Shown: in pieces, positions 14,074 through 27,119 of the stretch
How positions within the stretch are numbered: the first letter of the stretch is position 1
How the letters are laid out: every line of letters begins with the position of its first letter
Assembly: GCA_013399305.1 (NCBI GenBank)
Contig: VXAI01000068.1
Location: 1-64,000 of the forward strand
From: Rostratula benghalensis
Taxonomy: Eukaryota; Chordata; Aves; Charadriiformes; Rostratulidae
DNA: 64,000 bases
Direction: 5' to 3'
The notes under the pieces: model-generated
Seen by the model: only the letters and a program-made list of their open reading frames with translations
What the model was told of the DNA's origin: nothing
The model's database searches: none
Program-made: the position numbers and the translations under genes

Positions 14074-14350
14074 TCACAGAAGCACAGAGCATCAGGGATT
14101 GGAAGGGACCTTGAAAGATCATCCAGTCCAATCCCCCTGTCAGAGCAGGAACACCCAGATCAGGTCACACAGGAACAGGTCCAGGAGGGGTTTGAATGTC
14201 TCCAGAGAAGGAGACTCCACCACCTCTCTGGGCAGCCCATTCCAGTGCTCTGTCACTCTCACTGTGCAGAAGTTTTTCCTCATATTTCGATGGAACCTCC
14301 TATGTTCCAGCTTGGACCCATTGTCCCTTGTCCTATCATTGGCTGCTGGG
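14074..14350 (-). mobile_element. CR1 LINE 3' end, short copy
   Basis: The + strand starts with a decayed tail and GGATTGGAAGGGACCTTG. The minus strand encodes the CR1 C-terminus ([29 protein letters not shown]). The copy ends near GTCCTATCATTGGCTG, without the upstream reverse-transcriptase part. Confidence 0.92.
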
Positions 14351-17300
14351 TAAGACCTGGGACAAAACCTCAAGAGATGAACTGGTACAACTCTGACAGT
14401 GAGGTCATAAACACCATTACCCATCCTGGTGCCCTTCTGTTTCGTTTACTACGCTCTCTTTGCATTGTCTTACCTACCCAATTAAATCTACAAAAAAAAT
14501 TAACCAATCTTGTTAAAAAACCACAGTTTGGACTCAGAGTAAGGACACTACATGTATTTTCTAAAGAAACATAAAAGATAAACCTTTGCAAGCAAGCTAA
14601 AGTATCAGATGGGAAACTCATCAGATTGCTCCATCTTGAGTTAGAAAGATTCCCGTCTGTGAAAAGACGAAGTGGTTGGTCCACAATTTGGGCTTGGCAG
14701 CTTAAAACGAGTTGACTTTGCTATTCAGTACAGAAGAAGTGGGTCAGTAGAAGCAGCAGAAACAGCTGCTGTAGCATCTATTTCACCAGTGTGTTCTTTG
14801 GACCCCTTTTTTGCCCTGGTTCTGGCCTGCTCAGCCTGGGCGGTGGGTCTGCCTTGGAGCTGTGATGGTGAGGCAGGGTTCTCACTCCAAGGAACTAGCA
14901 CGAGGGTGTACGTGAGCCCCATTAGAGGCAAATCAGGAACTTCTCCATATTTTCTTCAACAACACCTGTTATTAGCTCATGCAGGGTTGCAAAGGCTCAG
15001 GATTGAGGTACTGTGTTCAAAAAGGAGCGATGGAAATGCTTCCTCTGAAGGACTGTCATTGCAAAAGGGGATGGGAGTGGAGAAGGGCTCAGCTCGGAGG
15101 GTTGGCTTTGGGCTAATGGTTACCCAACGTGATGCATTGTGTTTTCCAACTGTATCCTGGTAGAAAAGTATATTCTTCAACTTGACCTGCCCGCAGCTGT
15201 GATATTTTGCTTGTGGTTCATTGAATTACTTGTTTTTAGCTGATGCTTCGTTTGGTAAAAACCACATTTTTTTACTTTTCTGAAAATATTTGTAAAGCCA
15301 GCTGGATTCTTCTCATACTTCCAGCTATTTCAGCACAAGGAGTTTTGTGTGCATGAAAAGAAGTTCTTTTGGAAATATTACTTAAAAAGTTGTAATTGCC
15401 AGGTCTCCTGAAAATGTCTCTGGCCTGATAACCAGGAAGGATGAAGGACACAAAGTGGTGTGCGTGGCTGGGATTTCAACCCAGGGCTTTGTCTCAAAGC
15501 TGTTACAGCGTTTGGTACTGCCTTGGGTATTTCTTTGTGCACTAACAGAAAAGCTGAGAATACATACATCTAACTGCATCGTCTTTAATTTCTGCCCTAT
15601 GTGTGATCTCATGAGTATTCATTGCTCTACAGTCCTTTCCAGGGACTTTTTTTTGGTGAAGGACAAAATAGAAATGTCGAGTGCTTTTGTAGACCGATAT
15701 TTGAAACTCAAGCAGCTTTACTTGGATGCACCAGATCATGGAGTTTGTTTTATTCTCTGCTTAGGTGAAGTCAAAGAAAGAACTTTTATTGATCTGACAG
15801 AGTTCATTATTAGGATGAGATTATTATCAGGAGGTAGATAAGTTAATAATTATTTTTGCATAAACATGATTATAATTTTAAAATCGTGTCCTAATGATAT
15901 TCTATTCATATTCTGGGATATTAATTTTTAAATTCACTGCTTCAGTGATTAATCTTTCCTTAAACAAATTTGTTAGAATATAGAAACCCAGGGGACACAA
16001 TGAGACAAGAATGGATTCAAAAGAAATTCTTTTAACAATCTGTGTGTTTATAAAATGATTACTGTTTTGGTATTTGCCCAACACTAGGGTTTTTTTTCCA
16101 TTCGAAGATTTTCTTTTGCCTTCTTTTTAAACTTGCTGGATGATTTGGAAGCAAAGGCAGTGGGAGTTTTACCATTAACATCACTGAACTATTAAACAGG
16201 CACAGCATGTCTTGCCTACATCAACCCATCCATTTTGTCTTAATGTCTTCTTTCTTTTTTTTTGAATGAAACAAAATAATAACTCTGTGGGGCAGCTCAT
16301 CACCTTATTATTTTCCATACAACTCCATTACTGTCACACACAAGAACTGCCTCTCTGCCAGAGCAGAAGTTCAGTTAAAATGCTGCCAGAACAAACCTAC
16401 CTGCCTTGCATCCTAAAGCCAGACACCTTTGGTTCCAACACAATGCAAGAACAGATTTTTTCAGATTGAAGATCCTTCTCTTGAAATGTCTTGCCACCAG
16501 TTTTAGATAGTTGGCTTGAGGGATCAACAGCTGAAGTGTCTTTTTACTGCCCTGATGGATCCCAGCTCGCTTTTGGTCTCTTGAGACAGAGATCATATCA
16601 TCACGGGATAGAGCTTTTCACTACAGACAGTAATGTAGTGTGGTTTTGCCAACCATTTATCAAAAAATGCTGCCTCTTGTTTAGTCTAGAAGTGTCCTAG
16701 TCCCTCGTTACAAGACATCTTAATCCTGGAGGGGATCACGGTAGATGATAACCCAAAAAATATAAAAGGAAAGTTACTTTTTTCAGGAGACACCTCATAA
16801 CAGGAAAGATATGTCCAAGTGCCCCAGTAGGCAATTTCTAATGGGTTTTTTGTGGTATTGGAAATAAAAACAAACTCAACATCTAAATCAGATATTCTCC
16901 TGAAGCGTTCCCTGTATTAGTGGTAGGGGGGATTATGATTAAAGAGACTTGTATGCTGTAATTAGTTACTGGCAGTATAAATAATAAAAATCTATTGAAG
17001 CCACGTCTTTAAAAGCTTACATTTAAAAAAGACTGTCAACTTGCTATTTAATTATTTATACGAGAGTTAGGTTTTTGCACTTAAAGTCAAAACTTAGAAG
17101 ACTTAACTCGGGATTTGATTTCTTTTAACTATTACTTATTACTTCTACTTGTTAATAAGTTGGTGTTTCCAGGGATACTGGCATCACTCACCACGTCAGT
17201 AGCCTTGGTTTTATATGCAATGTTTGATGGTAGCATAAATGCTCATTGGAATCTCACATTTAGTACATTGCTCTGGTGTATTTAGTCAGGTTTTCAATAC

Positions 17301-17467
17301 TTTATTTTCTTACAGCATCAAAAAACCCACCCTCATCTGTTATCCACTTTACCTACATTACAAGGTCTCATACTTTTTGATTGTGTAGCTCCTTAGCTGT
17401 GTGCATTCACGTTTTCCGCTGACATTTCTGGGATGCTCTTTGTTACCAGCTTTGCTCAGGTGTAGCA
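14351..17467. other. Single-copy intronic DNA
   Basis: No transposon is recognised. It includes the longest non-transposon open frame of the window outside the exon region (14672-15163, + strand, 163 codons), which has no domain I can name. A second unrecognised frame lies at 15455-15841. From 15840 the sequence is AT-rich. Confidence 0.5.
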
Positions 17468-17875
17468 TCACAGAATTATAGAATCTCAGAATGATACGGG
17501 GTTGGAAGGGACCTCTGGAGATCATCAAGTCCAACTCCCTGCCAAACCAGGTCCACCCAGAGCAGGTCCCACAGGAACTTCTCCAGGAGGGTTTTGAATG
17601 TCTCCAGAGACAGAGACTCCACCACCTCTCTGGGCAGCTTTTCCAGGGTTCTGCCACCCTCAAAAGGGAAGAGCTTTCTCCTCATGTTTAGATGGAACTT
17701 CTTATGTACAAGTTTGTGCCTATTTCTTTTTGTCCTGTCTCTGGGCACCACTGAAAAAAGACTGGCCCCTTCCACTTGACACCCTGCCCTGAAGTATTTC
17801 TAGGTGTTGATCAGATCCCCCCTCAGTCTTCTCTTCTCCAGACTAAGGAGTCCCAAATCCCTCAGCCTTTCGTCA
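17468..17875 (-). mobile_element. CR1 LINE 3' end
   Basis: The reversed tail (TCACAGAATTATAGAATCTC) is followed by GGTTGGAAGGGACCTCTGG. The minus strand encodes CR1 C-terminal motifs ([32 protein letters not shown]) with frame breaks. The copy stops within the segment encoding the upstream [13 protein letters not shown] motif. Confidence 0.93.
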
Positions 17876-20800
17876 TTATGATTCTCATTATGTCTTCTGG
17901 TGTTAGTTTAGTATTTACTCAAATTCTCAAATTTTCTGATCCTTTAAGTCATTGGTGACATAGAAGTAGTTTAGTTTCCTTCTCATACAATTACTTGGAC
18001 TTATACTTCTCTGGCATTCAGTGACTTTTCTGGGAGGAGAGCCACTGCCATTTTTCCTGTCTGTTAGAAGGTGTGGTCGGCAGGGAAATGAGTTGCATGC
18101 TGCTGTACCCTCTAGGTCATCAAATAAAGCTTCTGTTTAATAAGAAAATCTGCCTTTGTGGATTCAGAGCAGGTTCATATCAGTATGGAGCTTATCCTGC
18201 ACCCGTTATTGGTGCAAATGTCCCAGTACCAAAAGGGACAGGGTTTGGGAGTGTTTGTATAACTATAATATAAAGAAAAGTTGGAGTTGCAAAAAAAAAA
18301 AAAAAAAAAATTAAATAATACCTGCATCAGGTGGATCCAGAATTAGGGTATTTAAAGGGAAATTGTTCTGTAATGTCCTGCCTTAAGGAAAACTTAAGGA
18401 AATCTCATAAATCTCATAAACAATGGAGTTTACCTTCCAGAAATGCCAGGAATTTTACCTTACCTACTTGGTGTGACAGGCAATTTAAGGCTAAGCCCAC
18501 CTACGGTGGATCTTTGCCTGTGAGCTTCCCTTCCCTGGCTACCTCAGGGAGCCATGAAGATGTGAGAAATTCCTTCTTCCCAGAAACTCTTCCTCTCGGG
18601 AGCAATTAAACGGAGGGAGGCTTGGGGGAGGTGCACAGACCTTTCTGCCCCCGTCTCCATCCTAAGGCACCCCCTCCACCAGCGATTTCCTATGTAGAGC
18701 CTCTGGGCAGAAGTGATTTTGCACTCATCATAACAGGGGACCCGAGGAAGCCTTTGAGAGGTGGGGTTTCTAACAGTGAAGTCAGCTTCAAGCCTTCCAG
18801 AAAGGCTGCAGACACAGCAGGTATTTTGCCCTCTTTGCCAGCGATCTCATCTCCAAAGCTGCAGTGGAACTGGAGGCACAGTTTGGGGAAAATCAGTTTG
18901 GTCCCAATGAGACAATTTAACATATTTTTAAAGGTTAAAAGCAGGGAAGAGCCTGTGTTGATCCTGTTGTAAAAGGCATGTATGTCATACCTCCAGGAGC
19001 TCTCCACTAAGTTTTCATTTCTCTGAACTTTTGGATGGAATTGTTATTACAGATGGGGTACAAGAGCTCCCCTCAAGCAATATGTAGATTATTTTTTTTT
19101 TTTCCCCCCAGCAAATGGCTAACAGTAGGAGGATTTCTCTGATGGCATGAAAGATTTATTTAAAACTGCTGTGTCCTTTGGTATCCCATCTAACAAAACC
19201 AATACCGGTCGAGGGTATAGTGTTTGAAGTCAAGGGTTTGGGGTTTTTTTTTGCCTCTTCAAGTGCTGTTGCAGAGTGTGTGCATGAAGCTGTAGAGCTG
19301 CCCCGTGAATGTATGTGCTGGACCTCAGGGACCCACAAAGCAGAGGAGATGGTGGCCACGGGGGTGTAGTCCAGGCATAAGGACTTCAGGTTCTTGACTA
19401 TTTTTTGCACCTTGCTAAAAGCAAAATGGGAAAACAAACCAAAATGCAGAAAACGAACGGGACAGTGCTATTTCAGAGCACCAGCACGTGGCAAACCTGC
19501 AAGAGTATGCTGGGGTCTCTTTGGAGGAGGATCCCCTTTACCCCTCTCTCTCCAAGAAGAGCGTGAGAAGCACGAGCGGGAGCTTTGCCTCCATCCGAAA
19601 TCTCATCCCCTGCTCTGGGGTTTCTCTGTGAGAGATCTGCAACTCTGCCAACTGGTACAGAAACAAAAGCTCTGTTTCCAGTTCACTTCCCCCAGAAATA
19701 GCCTGCTGTCTGAATGCCTTCCCGGCCCAGCTCCCCGCTCTCTCTTTTAACATCCTCCTCCAATTCTGCGGGGAGGGTCCTAAACCTGGAAGGGATTTTT
19801 TCCTGCAGGTTCTGGCCTGGAGCACCCTGGGGGCTGCTGTGCCACGGCCTCCTTTCAAGGCACAGGGCACAGAGGCTGCTGCAGAGAGGGGTCAGAGCAC
19901 TTCATGGCCAGAGATCCAAGGGAAATGCAGCTTCATACACTCTCAAAGACACAATCTTGCAAAGGCTATCAAGGAAAAGGATATGTAATATCTCAATTCT
20001 ATTTTAAAGCTGCCAGACAATAAAATAACACTGAATCCCTGGCCTGATAATCACATTCCAACCAAAAGGAGACAGAGGAAGAAATACTTTTTATTTCTCA
20101 GAAAAAAAAGTCTTGCTTATGCTGGTTTTAAGGCTGACATCCTTAAGTCCTCAAAGGGCAGCCAGTGGACACTAGAGGGCAAAATGTTAGAAGGCCCATT
20201 TAGTTTACAGGTGGCTGGATTTGAAACAAATAATTGTATGACATTTTACAGGGTGGTGAGTGCACGGTGCTGTGTACTCCCAGGATGCCCAAAGGAGTAA
20301 CTCGTGTGTCTTGTGTGTGTTGGAGACAGAACGGGGTGTCCCAAATTCTGTGTCACTCCTGGATCTGGCCCAGAGAAATAGGTGCGAGGATTTTCTTTAT
20401 TCTGGCCCAAATTACTGGTGTAATCACTGTTATCTGCTTAATTTAGAGTTTGCGTGGCAGCTGAGGGATTATTGATTGACAGGAAACAAATAGATGAATT
20501 TTTGAAAGTTATGTGAAAGTTTGAAGTGTTATTTTATTTTTATGTCCTCTAATCAGAAACATTGCTTTTAGGGGATTTTTAATGCATTTTCAAATACCCC
20601 CTTTAAATTTTTCCCATTTGGTTCTAGCAAGTAAATACGTTGGTTCCACCAGAACAGAATGTATCTACCAGATATGCTGAACCCTTGGGCTCCCCTCCCC
20701 TGTACTTCACTGGGAAACTTTGTGTTGGAAACTTGGAGATCACATATATCACTATTCCAGCTACCTACATCAAAATTGCTTGATTGCTTTACTGACTTGG

Positions 20801-23800
20801 CTTACTTTGCAAATCCTGCAAGTACATTTCAATCAGGCTTGAATTTGACTTAAAAATAAAAATATTTCATCCAAGAAATTGGATTTTTTCAATTTATTAT
20901 AACTTTAAAAAAGATTCCAGCTAGTGTGGATGACCCAATATAGTATGACTGTGATGTTTTAAAAATCATCAAAGCAATTCTTTCTTATCAGGTGGATTTG
21001 CTTGCAAGTTTGACCTGAGTCGCTACATTTCCTACATGTACTGCAGTGCTTTAACCACATGATTTCCAGTAATCTTTCATGGCTATAGCTCTGCTTAGAA
21101 AGTCAGGTGGGTAATAGCATTTCAGTGATGTCACTTGCCTTTGTATCGACTTAATCTGAAAATTAAATACATTGAAATTACAGGGAAATTGAGAGCGAAG
21201 CAGAAGCTCCTTTTTTCTTGCGGAAATGATTTAAGATTTTTTTATAGACATCTCCCAGGCCTCTTAAAAGCTGTAGTAGAGGGAATGGCTTCCCTCTCCT
21301 CTCCTCTGTGAAATTTGGGAAGCTCTAACTGATAGTTCTTCTTTGGGTAACCTTAGGGTTGTTGTAAGGAAACGATTGCTGTGTGTGCGGTACATCTTAC
21401 AGCTGTGGCATCTCCTAGACTGATAAATCAGAATAAAGTTTTTCTCCACATTCCAGCGAGACTCTGAAGAGCAGATGGGTGACCTTATTGAGACTGGGAA
21501 TCAAGTTAGAAGGGGCCATGATTCCCCCAACATACAGAGGAGCGGTTTCTGAGGTTTCTGGGAAGTTTTACTACTTATTAATCAAAGCTCCGAAGACAAA
21601 GTAGGGAAAAAAAAATCTAATGATTTATTTTCTTGCAAGGTCTCCTTGCCCCAGAATTATTTTTCTTATGCAGCATTCATTGTGTAGGGCCCTAACGCTG
21701 GTAGTCAAAGTCCTGCATTAATCAAAGGCCTTGCTTTTCCAAGCCATAATAAAGAAATAGTAAGGAGTGTGGCATCAGAAATCCAGATTAAAATAGCCTT
21801 GATCATCTCGTCAGACATTCTTCTCTCTTTTCCTGGAGAATACGTGGTGTTACTGGCACCAGGATGCAAAAAATACCTGCCTTTCTCTAAGTCAGATGCA
21901 AAATACAGTGACAAGCGCTGATTTTTATGAATTGGGAAGCTTAAAACCATGAGCTCTAGCAAACAATCTGCTCTCCTCACAGTATTTCATACTTGCCATT
22001 TTCACTTAATGCATGGGTTTGGTCTTCTGAATCGTTTTAAGTGTTATAATTACACCTCTGCTGAGTGCATTGTGCTTAAGGCCACAGCCCTGGAGCCGTG
22101 GTACCTGTGAACCTGACGTTTTCAGAGGTTTTGACCCCATTAACTGGGCAAACCTGAGTGCATTTGAGTCACAGCCGGGCTTTGGGGAAATCTTCGTCTT
22201 ATTCCCATATAATTAAGGAAATCCAGGGCACAGTGGTTCAACGTGGAGTGCTTTGTGCTCATTCAAGTAGTATTAGAGGGGCCTGTTGAAGAGGCAAATT
22301 AAAAATCTCCAGGTTTGTCATCTGTGAGTTTGATTGCCCGGCAAAGCACCGAGATGGTTTTGTGATGTCTTGAGCGTTGCGTTTTTCCACTTGTAAAAGA
22401 CTGCATTGTCAAAGAGGACAATTTGCACCTCGGCAAAAGCACGTTCTGTAAAGGCAGATTGTATTTAGTGTCTATTTAATATCTCAAAGCTTCCTCTGCT
22501 GCCTTTTCTTGGCAGTGCAGCAGGTGATGGAGGGACAGGCCAGCGGTGACCGTGGTGTGAAGGGGCAGCTCCTGCCCCGGGAGCAGGAGCACACACTGGG
22601 CACCAGTCACGCAAGTCAAAGGGGGAAGCTGGGGAGGGGGGAAGGGGAATAGTCCACATCATGAGCTGGAGTTTTATACTTTGGATCTTTGTGCAGCAAG
22701 ACAAGGGTGAGGTTTGGCATCATTTGCGTGTCTCAAAGGACAGAATCGAAATCCCCAATGGGACAAAGTCAGAATGATAAAAGGGACATGAAAGAGGGTC
22801 TTTTTAGAAGGGTGTCATTGAACAGCTTGGGCTTTAGGAAGGAAAAAATGTGTCAGGGAGCTGGTAATGGGATAGGGATTATATTCCCCATAGGTCACTG
22901 TCTGTTTTCCTACAGAGATCAGCGGTGGCGGCTGACCATCAGAAGTAGCTAAGAGCTGAGCTAGGCAGGCGATGTGAATGTACTGACTGTTTCCCTCTGT
23001 TTTCTTGGGTGATTATTCACATCTCAAAAATGCCCTCTGGGCTCTGGGTAAGTGCCATCCCCATTAGCACTGTAAACAAGGGAGGTCAAGGACCCAACGG
23101 GAACAAAGGCTGGGCTATTGCTTCTTTTCAGGCTGGATCCAGCCTGGAAGCTCACTGGGAAGATGCAGACACTCTGTGGTGAGATTTCCATCTGCAAGAG
23201 ACACGTCTTAAAGTGCTAAAATGTCCAGCTGTATTTTTGCCCAGCCACAAGGACTGGTTACTAACCGAAATAACGTGGTGAGTAGCTCAAGCTCACCCAG
23301 AGAGAACAAGCAAGGTAACGTTAGACCTCAGACAGAAGAATTGCAGCATGATTTTAGGGATGGTTTTCCGCCTTGCCCCTGTGAGTAACCTTTAAGAACT
23401 GTAACTGTATTTACATTTCTAACTGTACACATTTTGAATCCCATGCATTTCAATGGATATTATGCACTGAAATATGTTTGATCTCTTCTTCAGGGCCCAA
23501 TGTTTCCCTGATGGAGAAATGACTGACACTTTTTTAAAGTGAAGACACCCCAAAACCCACCATGAATCTTCCACTCTCTAAGGCTGTGTTTTATTAGAAA
23601 ACAAGCCTAATAGTCTAAAAAAAACCAAAAAACAAAACCCCAAACAGAAAAAAAAGTAAATTCTGGTTTGCTGGAGGAAGTAAATTGCATGTTAAAATTT
23701 AAAATGAAAATAAACAATTGGAGGAAACACCATCCCATGTATTTCCAGCCCTCCAGGTTGCTCCAACAGCCCAGGAATGAGTATGAAATAATGAGCACCT

Positions 23801-23990
23801 CCTTTCTGTCTCCCCATTTGCACCCTGTTACTGAAACAGGGAGCAAATGCTGTTTATCCATGGGTCTCCCAGCAAGCAAATCAAATGCTTCTACCGCCCC
23901 TCCTCGATGGTGATGTTATTAATCTCCCAGGGATGCCAACAAGCACATTGAGCAGGAACTTAGGTCTTTGGAAAGGACCTGGTGTCCAGG
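17876..23990. other. Single-copy intronic DNA, 6.1 kb
   Basis: No gene is recognised. It contains a 20-A run at 18291-18310, a short tandem AAATCTCAT duplication near 18400-18420 and a GC-richer segment at 19480-19930 with overlapping frames on both strands. An A-rich low-complexity tract lies at about 23617-23660. Confidence 0.5.
18291..18310. repeat. Poly(A) tract, 20 nt
   Basis: Twenty consecutive A residues are preceded by ATATAAAG about 20 nt upstream. It could be a decayed retrotransposed tail or a simple homopolymer. No target-site duplication is evident. Confidence 0.9.
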
Positions 23991-24512
23991 AAGGCAAATG
24001 GCATCCCAGGGTGTATTAGAAGGGCTGTGGTGTAGGTCCAGAGAAGTTCTCCTCCCCCTCTACTCTGCCCTGGTGAGACCCCCTCTGGAATAGTGTGTCC
24101 AGTTCTGGGTCCCTCAGTTCCAGAGGGACAGGGAATTGCTTGAGAGACTCCAGCGTAGAGCCACAAAGATGCTGAAGGGAGTGGAGCATCTCCCATATGA
24201 GGAAAGGCTGAGGGAGCTGGGTCTCTTGAGCTTGGAGAAGAGGAGACTGAGGGGTGACCTCATTAATGTTTATAAATAAGGAAAGGGTGAGTGTCAGGAG
24301 GATGGAGCCAGGCTCTTCTCAGTGATGGCCTATGATAGGACAAGGGGCAATGGGTGCAAGCTGGAACATAGAATGTTCTCTGGAGACATTCAAAACCTGC
24401 CTGGACACGTTCCTGTGTGACCTGATCTGGGTGTTCCTGCTCTGGCAGGGGGATTGGACTGGATGATCTTTCAAGGTCCCTTCCAATCCCTGATGCTCTG
24501 TGATTCTGTGAC
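23991..24512 (+). mobile_element. CR1 LINE 3' end with internal deletion
   Basis: The copy runs from AAGGCAAATGGCATCCC through the region encoding the CR1 reverse-transcriptase C-terminus (GGGTCTCTTGAGCTTGGAGA) to the tail CTCTGTGATTCTGTG. About 90 bp normally present between GGAACATAG and TCTCTGGAGACATTC is missing near 24370-24378, compared with the copy at 14074-14350. Confidence 0.94.
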
Positions 24513-27065
24513 CTGAGTGCTGCACAGCTGGACACGGCGGTAGCAAAGCACCCCACCACCTTTTCCTACCCTCATTTCCCAGGGAAATGCTCATTGCCCT
24601 TATCCATTGCCCGGGGAGAGTTAAGTGCTGGAAATGGAGGTGGTGACTCTCCTCCCTCCAGAGAGGGACTCCACTGCTCTCCTGGCCAAGGAATAAACGG
24701 GTACATAAAGGGAGAGGTGTCAGCAGGACCCTGCAGATGTTCTGTGGTTCCGCAGGGCTCGGGGACAGAGCTCAGGGGTCCCCACCTTGCTCAGTCATAA
24801 ATGCAGGGAGAGCAATTAGCGCTTTGTCCTCGTAGTTGCTGATAGCACTTCTTTTCTCAGCTGTCTTCTCTGGAGGTGCCAGATGTGCTCTGAAAAGGCA
24901 TGCCAGGTCTACCTCTGGAGACAAGAATCTGCATTTTATTAACACATGTAGCTGTCTCTGATCTGTTCTGGACCTGCGCAGTCGTAGATATTTTGGGCAG
25001 TTTCATGTGAGAAACAAAATGTGGGGTTAGGGTTAGTTTGGACCCGTTTGTCACAGCAGATGTGGTGAGGGACGGAGCTGAGGGGGATGTGGGACGAGGG
25101 GAGATCTTCCTGGATTGTGGCATGACCTCATAATCTCTTTCATTAATTAATTAAACTCCTTTTTAAGCTGATTGGGTTTATGGTGTACTTTTGTCTCTGC
25201 TGCCCTTCCTGGGAGGCTGTCCAAGAAGCTGGTGTCTTATAAAGAGCTGTCAACTTCTTAACCTTTGCTATTCCTGGAGAAAATATATAGTAACTTACTC
25301 CCTGGCAATGTCATCCTTAAACTCCAATACTTCTTTCCTCCTGATGCCTACTCCTTTTTCTCCTTGTCCCATCCAGCCCTACCTCTGTGTTTGAATATAT
25401 GTGACATAAACCTGATATTTTTTTTTTTTTGGTTTCAGTGTAATTAGTAATATATTGGAACTTTTTTTTTTTTTTAAAAAAAGGAAAATTCAAGTAAGAA
25501 GTGTCATATCAACATAAAGTCTAATTTTTTTATGTCAGTGTTATTTTGGAGTGATTCAGTATATGTGTCTGCAATGTGACTAGAAGGTTGATAAAGTAAT
25601 TACCGTTTTTATGAATCTTGGAGTTATTATTCCCTTAGTACAAGCCCTTGTAACTTGCCAGCTTCAGAGGGAACATCCATCACCATTTTTTTTATGGTGA
25701 CATGATAGGAAAATGGCTTATGCAAGAAAATTCAGCGTACATGTTCTAATAACTGCTTTCAATTTGTTCTTCTCATCAGCACCATTAATAGGCAAATAGG
25801 ATACAAAAAGATGTCACGTTATAGACCTGTCCACTCTGCTCTACTTTCTGTTTCATGTTTGCTAATACAAAGTCTATGGAAAAAGATAAAAATGTAAGGG
25901 TTGTTCAGCACACCCGTGACAAAAAAAGAGGTAGAAAAGGAAAAATGAATACTGGAGAAAAGAATGAGACCTCTGGGGCAGCCACTGGGATGTGTCCATT
26001 TTAGAGGACTGGAATGTATCAATAATGTCCTTGGAGAGCATTAGTTTATTATACATCCTCCTCCTGTCACATGAGGCAGAAGATCATATTAACAGTCAGG
26101 TCTGTGACTCCATCTGATTTCTCTTCTGCACTATTTTGCCATGTATTTACATACAATTATTTGAAATAGCAGCATTCCAGTTCGTCTGCAGCAGTAATAC
26201 ATAAACAGGCTGGTACAATATTTGTATTTCTCTGCAAACTCTTTACCTTCTCAGTAAGTATGAAACTTCTAAAGTGCTCAGATCAATGCTGATTTAGTAT
26301 CCATCTTTCATCAGTGGAAAAACATGTCAGGAAAACTGTGCAGTGTAAGCACAGAATTCATGTATGTGAAAAACCAAAAAAAAACCACAAAAGGAAGATA
26401 ACGGCATTTCCAGCTGCTAATTTGAGATGTCTGTCACTGGTCTCTATGAATCCACAGGCTGAGGGGTTAAAATTAATTTGTTGGAAATAGCAAAAGGCAG
26501 TAAGAAAGAGTGATGTAAAAAAAACCTACTGGAAAACCAGTCACTGACCCTGGTTTCTAGCAACCTGCTGCTTTTTTAAATTCTTGGAACCACGATAGCC
26601 CATCCTGCTGGTGTGTACCTTGGACATCTTATTCCACAATGGTTTTCTTGGGCTGAGAAAAACAATGCAAGAAAGGCAGGGCATCGGGTAATACCACAGG
26701 GAAGTGGCGTGGACTTACCATCAATTTTATTTTAAAACCATCTATTAATATAAATTGCAGTTCTGTTTGTTTTGTTCTTTAAGAGCCCCATTGGCAGGTG
26801 AGCCTGAACGTATCGATCATTTTCTTCTAAGCTTCAGCTGATGGCAGTGATTATAAACTCCATCACTGGATCCTCCCTGCAAGACCTAGACACTAAAGTG
26901 AGATTTATGAAGTGCTTAAGTACTCGCTCTAGAACTGACACCCAACAACCACCCTTCATCTGCTGGGTCTTTTTTTTTTTTTTTTTTTGGCTAGAGGTTA
27001 CCCAGGCATCTGAGGATCTGCAGAAGCTCCTTGTTCTTCTGGCAGGAGGTACCTGGCTCCAGTGT

Positions 27066-27119
27066 TTATAAAACATGTGGGTACTGGGGTCACACCGTTA
27101 TAAAACACACGGGTACTGG
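27066..27119. repeat. Two-copy direct repeat, 32-bp period
   Basis: TTATAAAACA followed by GGGTACTGG occurs at 27066-27087 and again at 27098-27119. The copies differ only in the four bases between these blocks (TGTG versus CACG). Confidence 0.85.

Noticed and set aside
15455..15841. Plus-strand 128-codon open frame
   Set aside because: No domain or splice context that I can recognise; flanks are ordinary AT-rich intron.
25024..25036. Interstitial telomere-like TTAGGG units
   Set aside because: Only two units are present, easily expected by chance.
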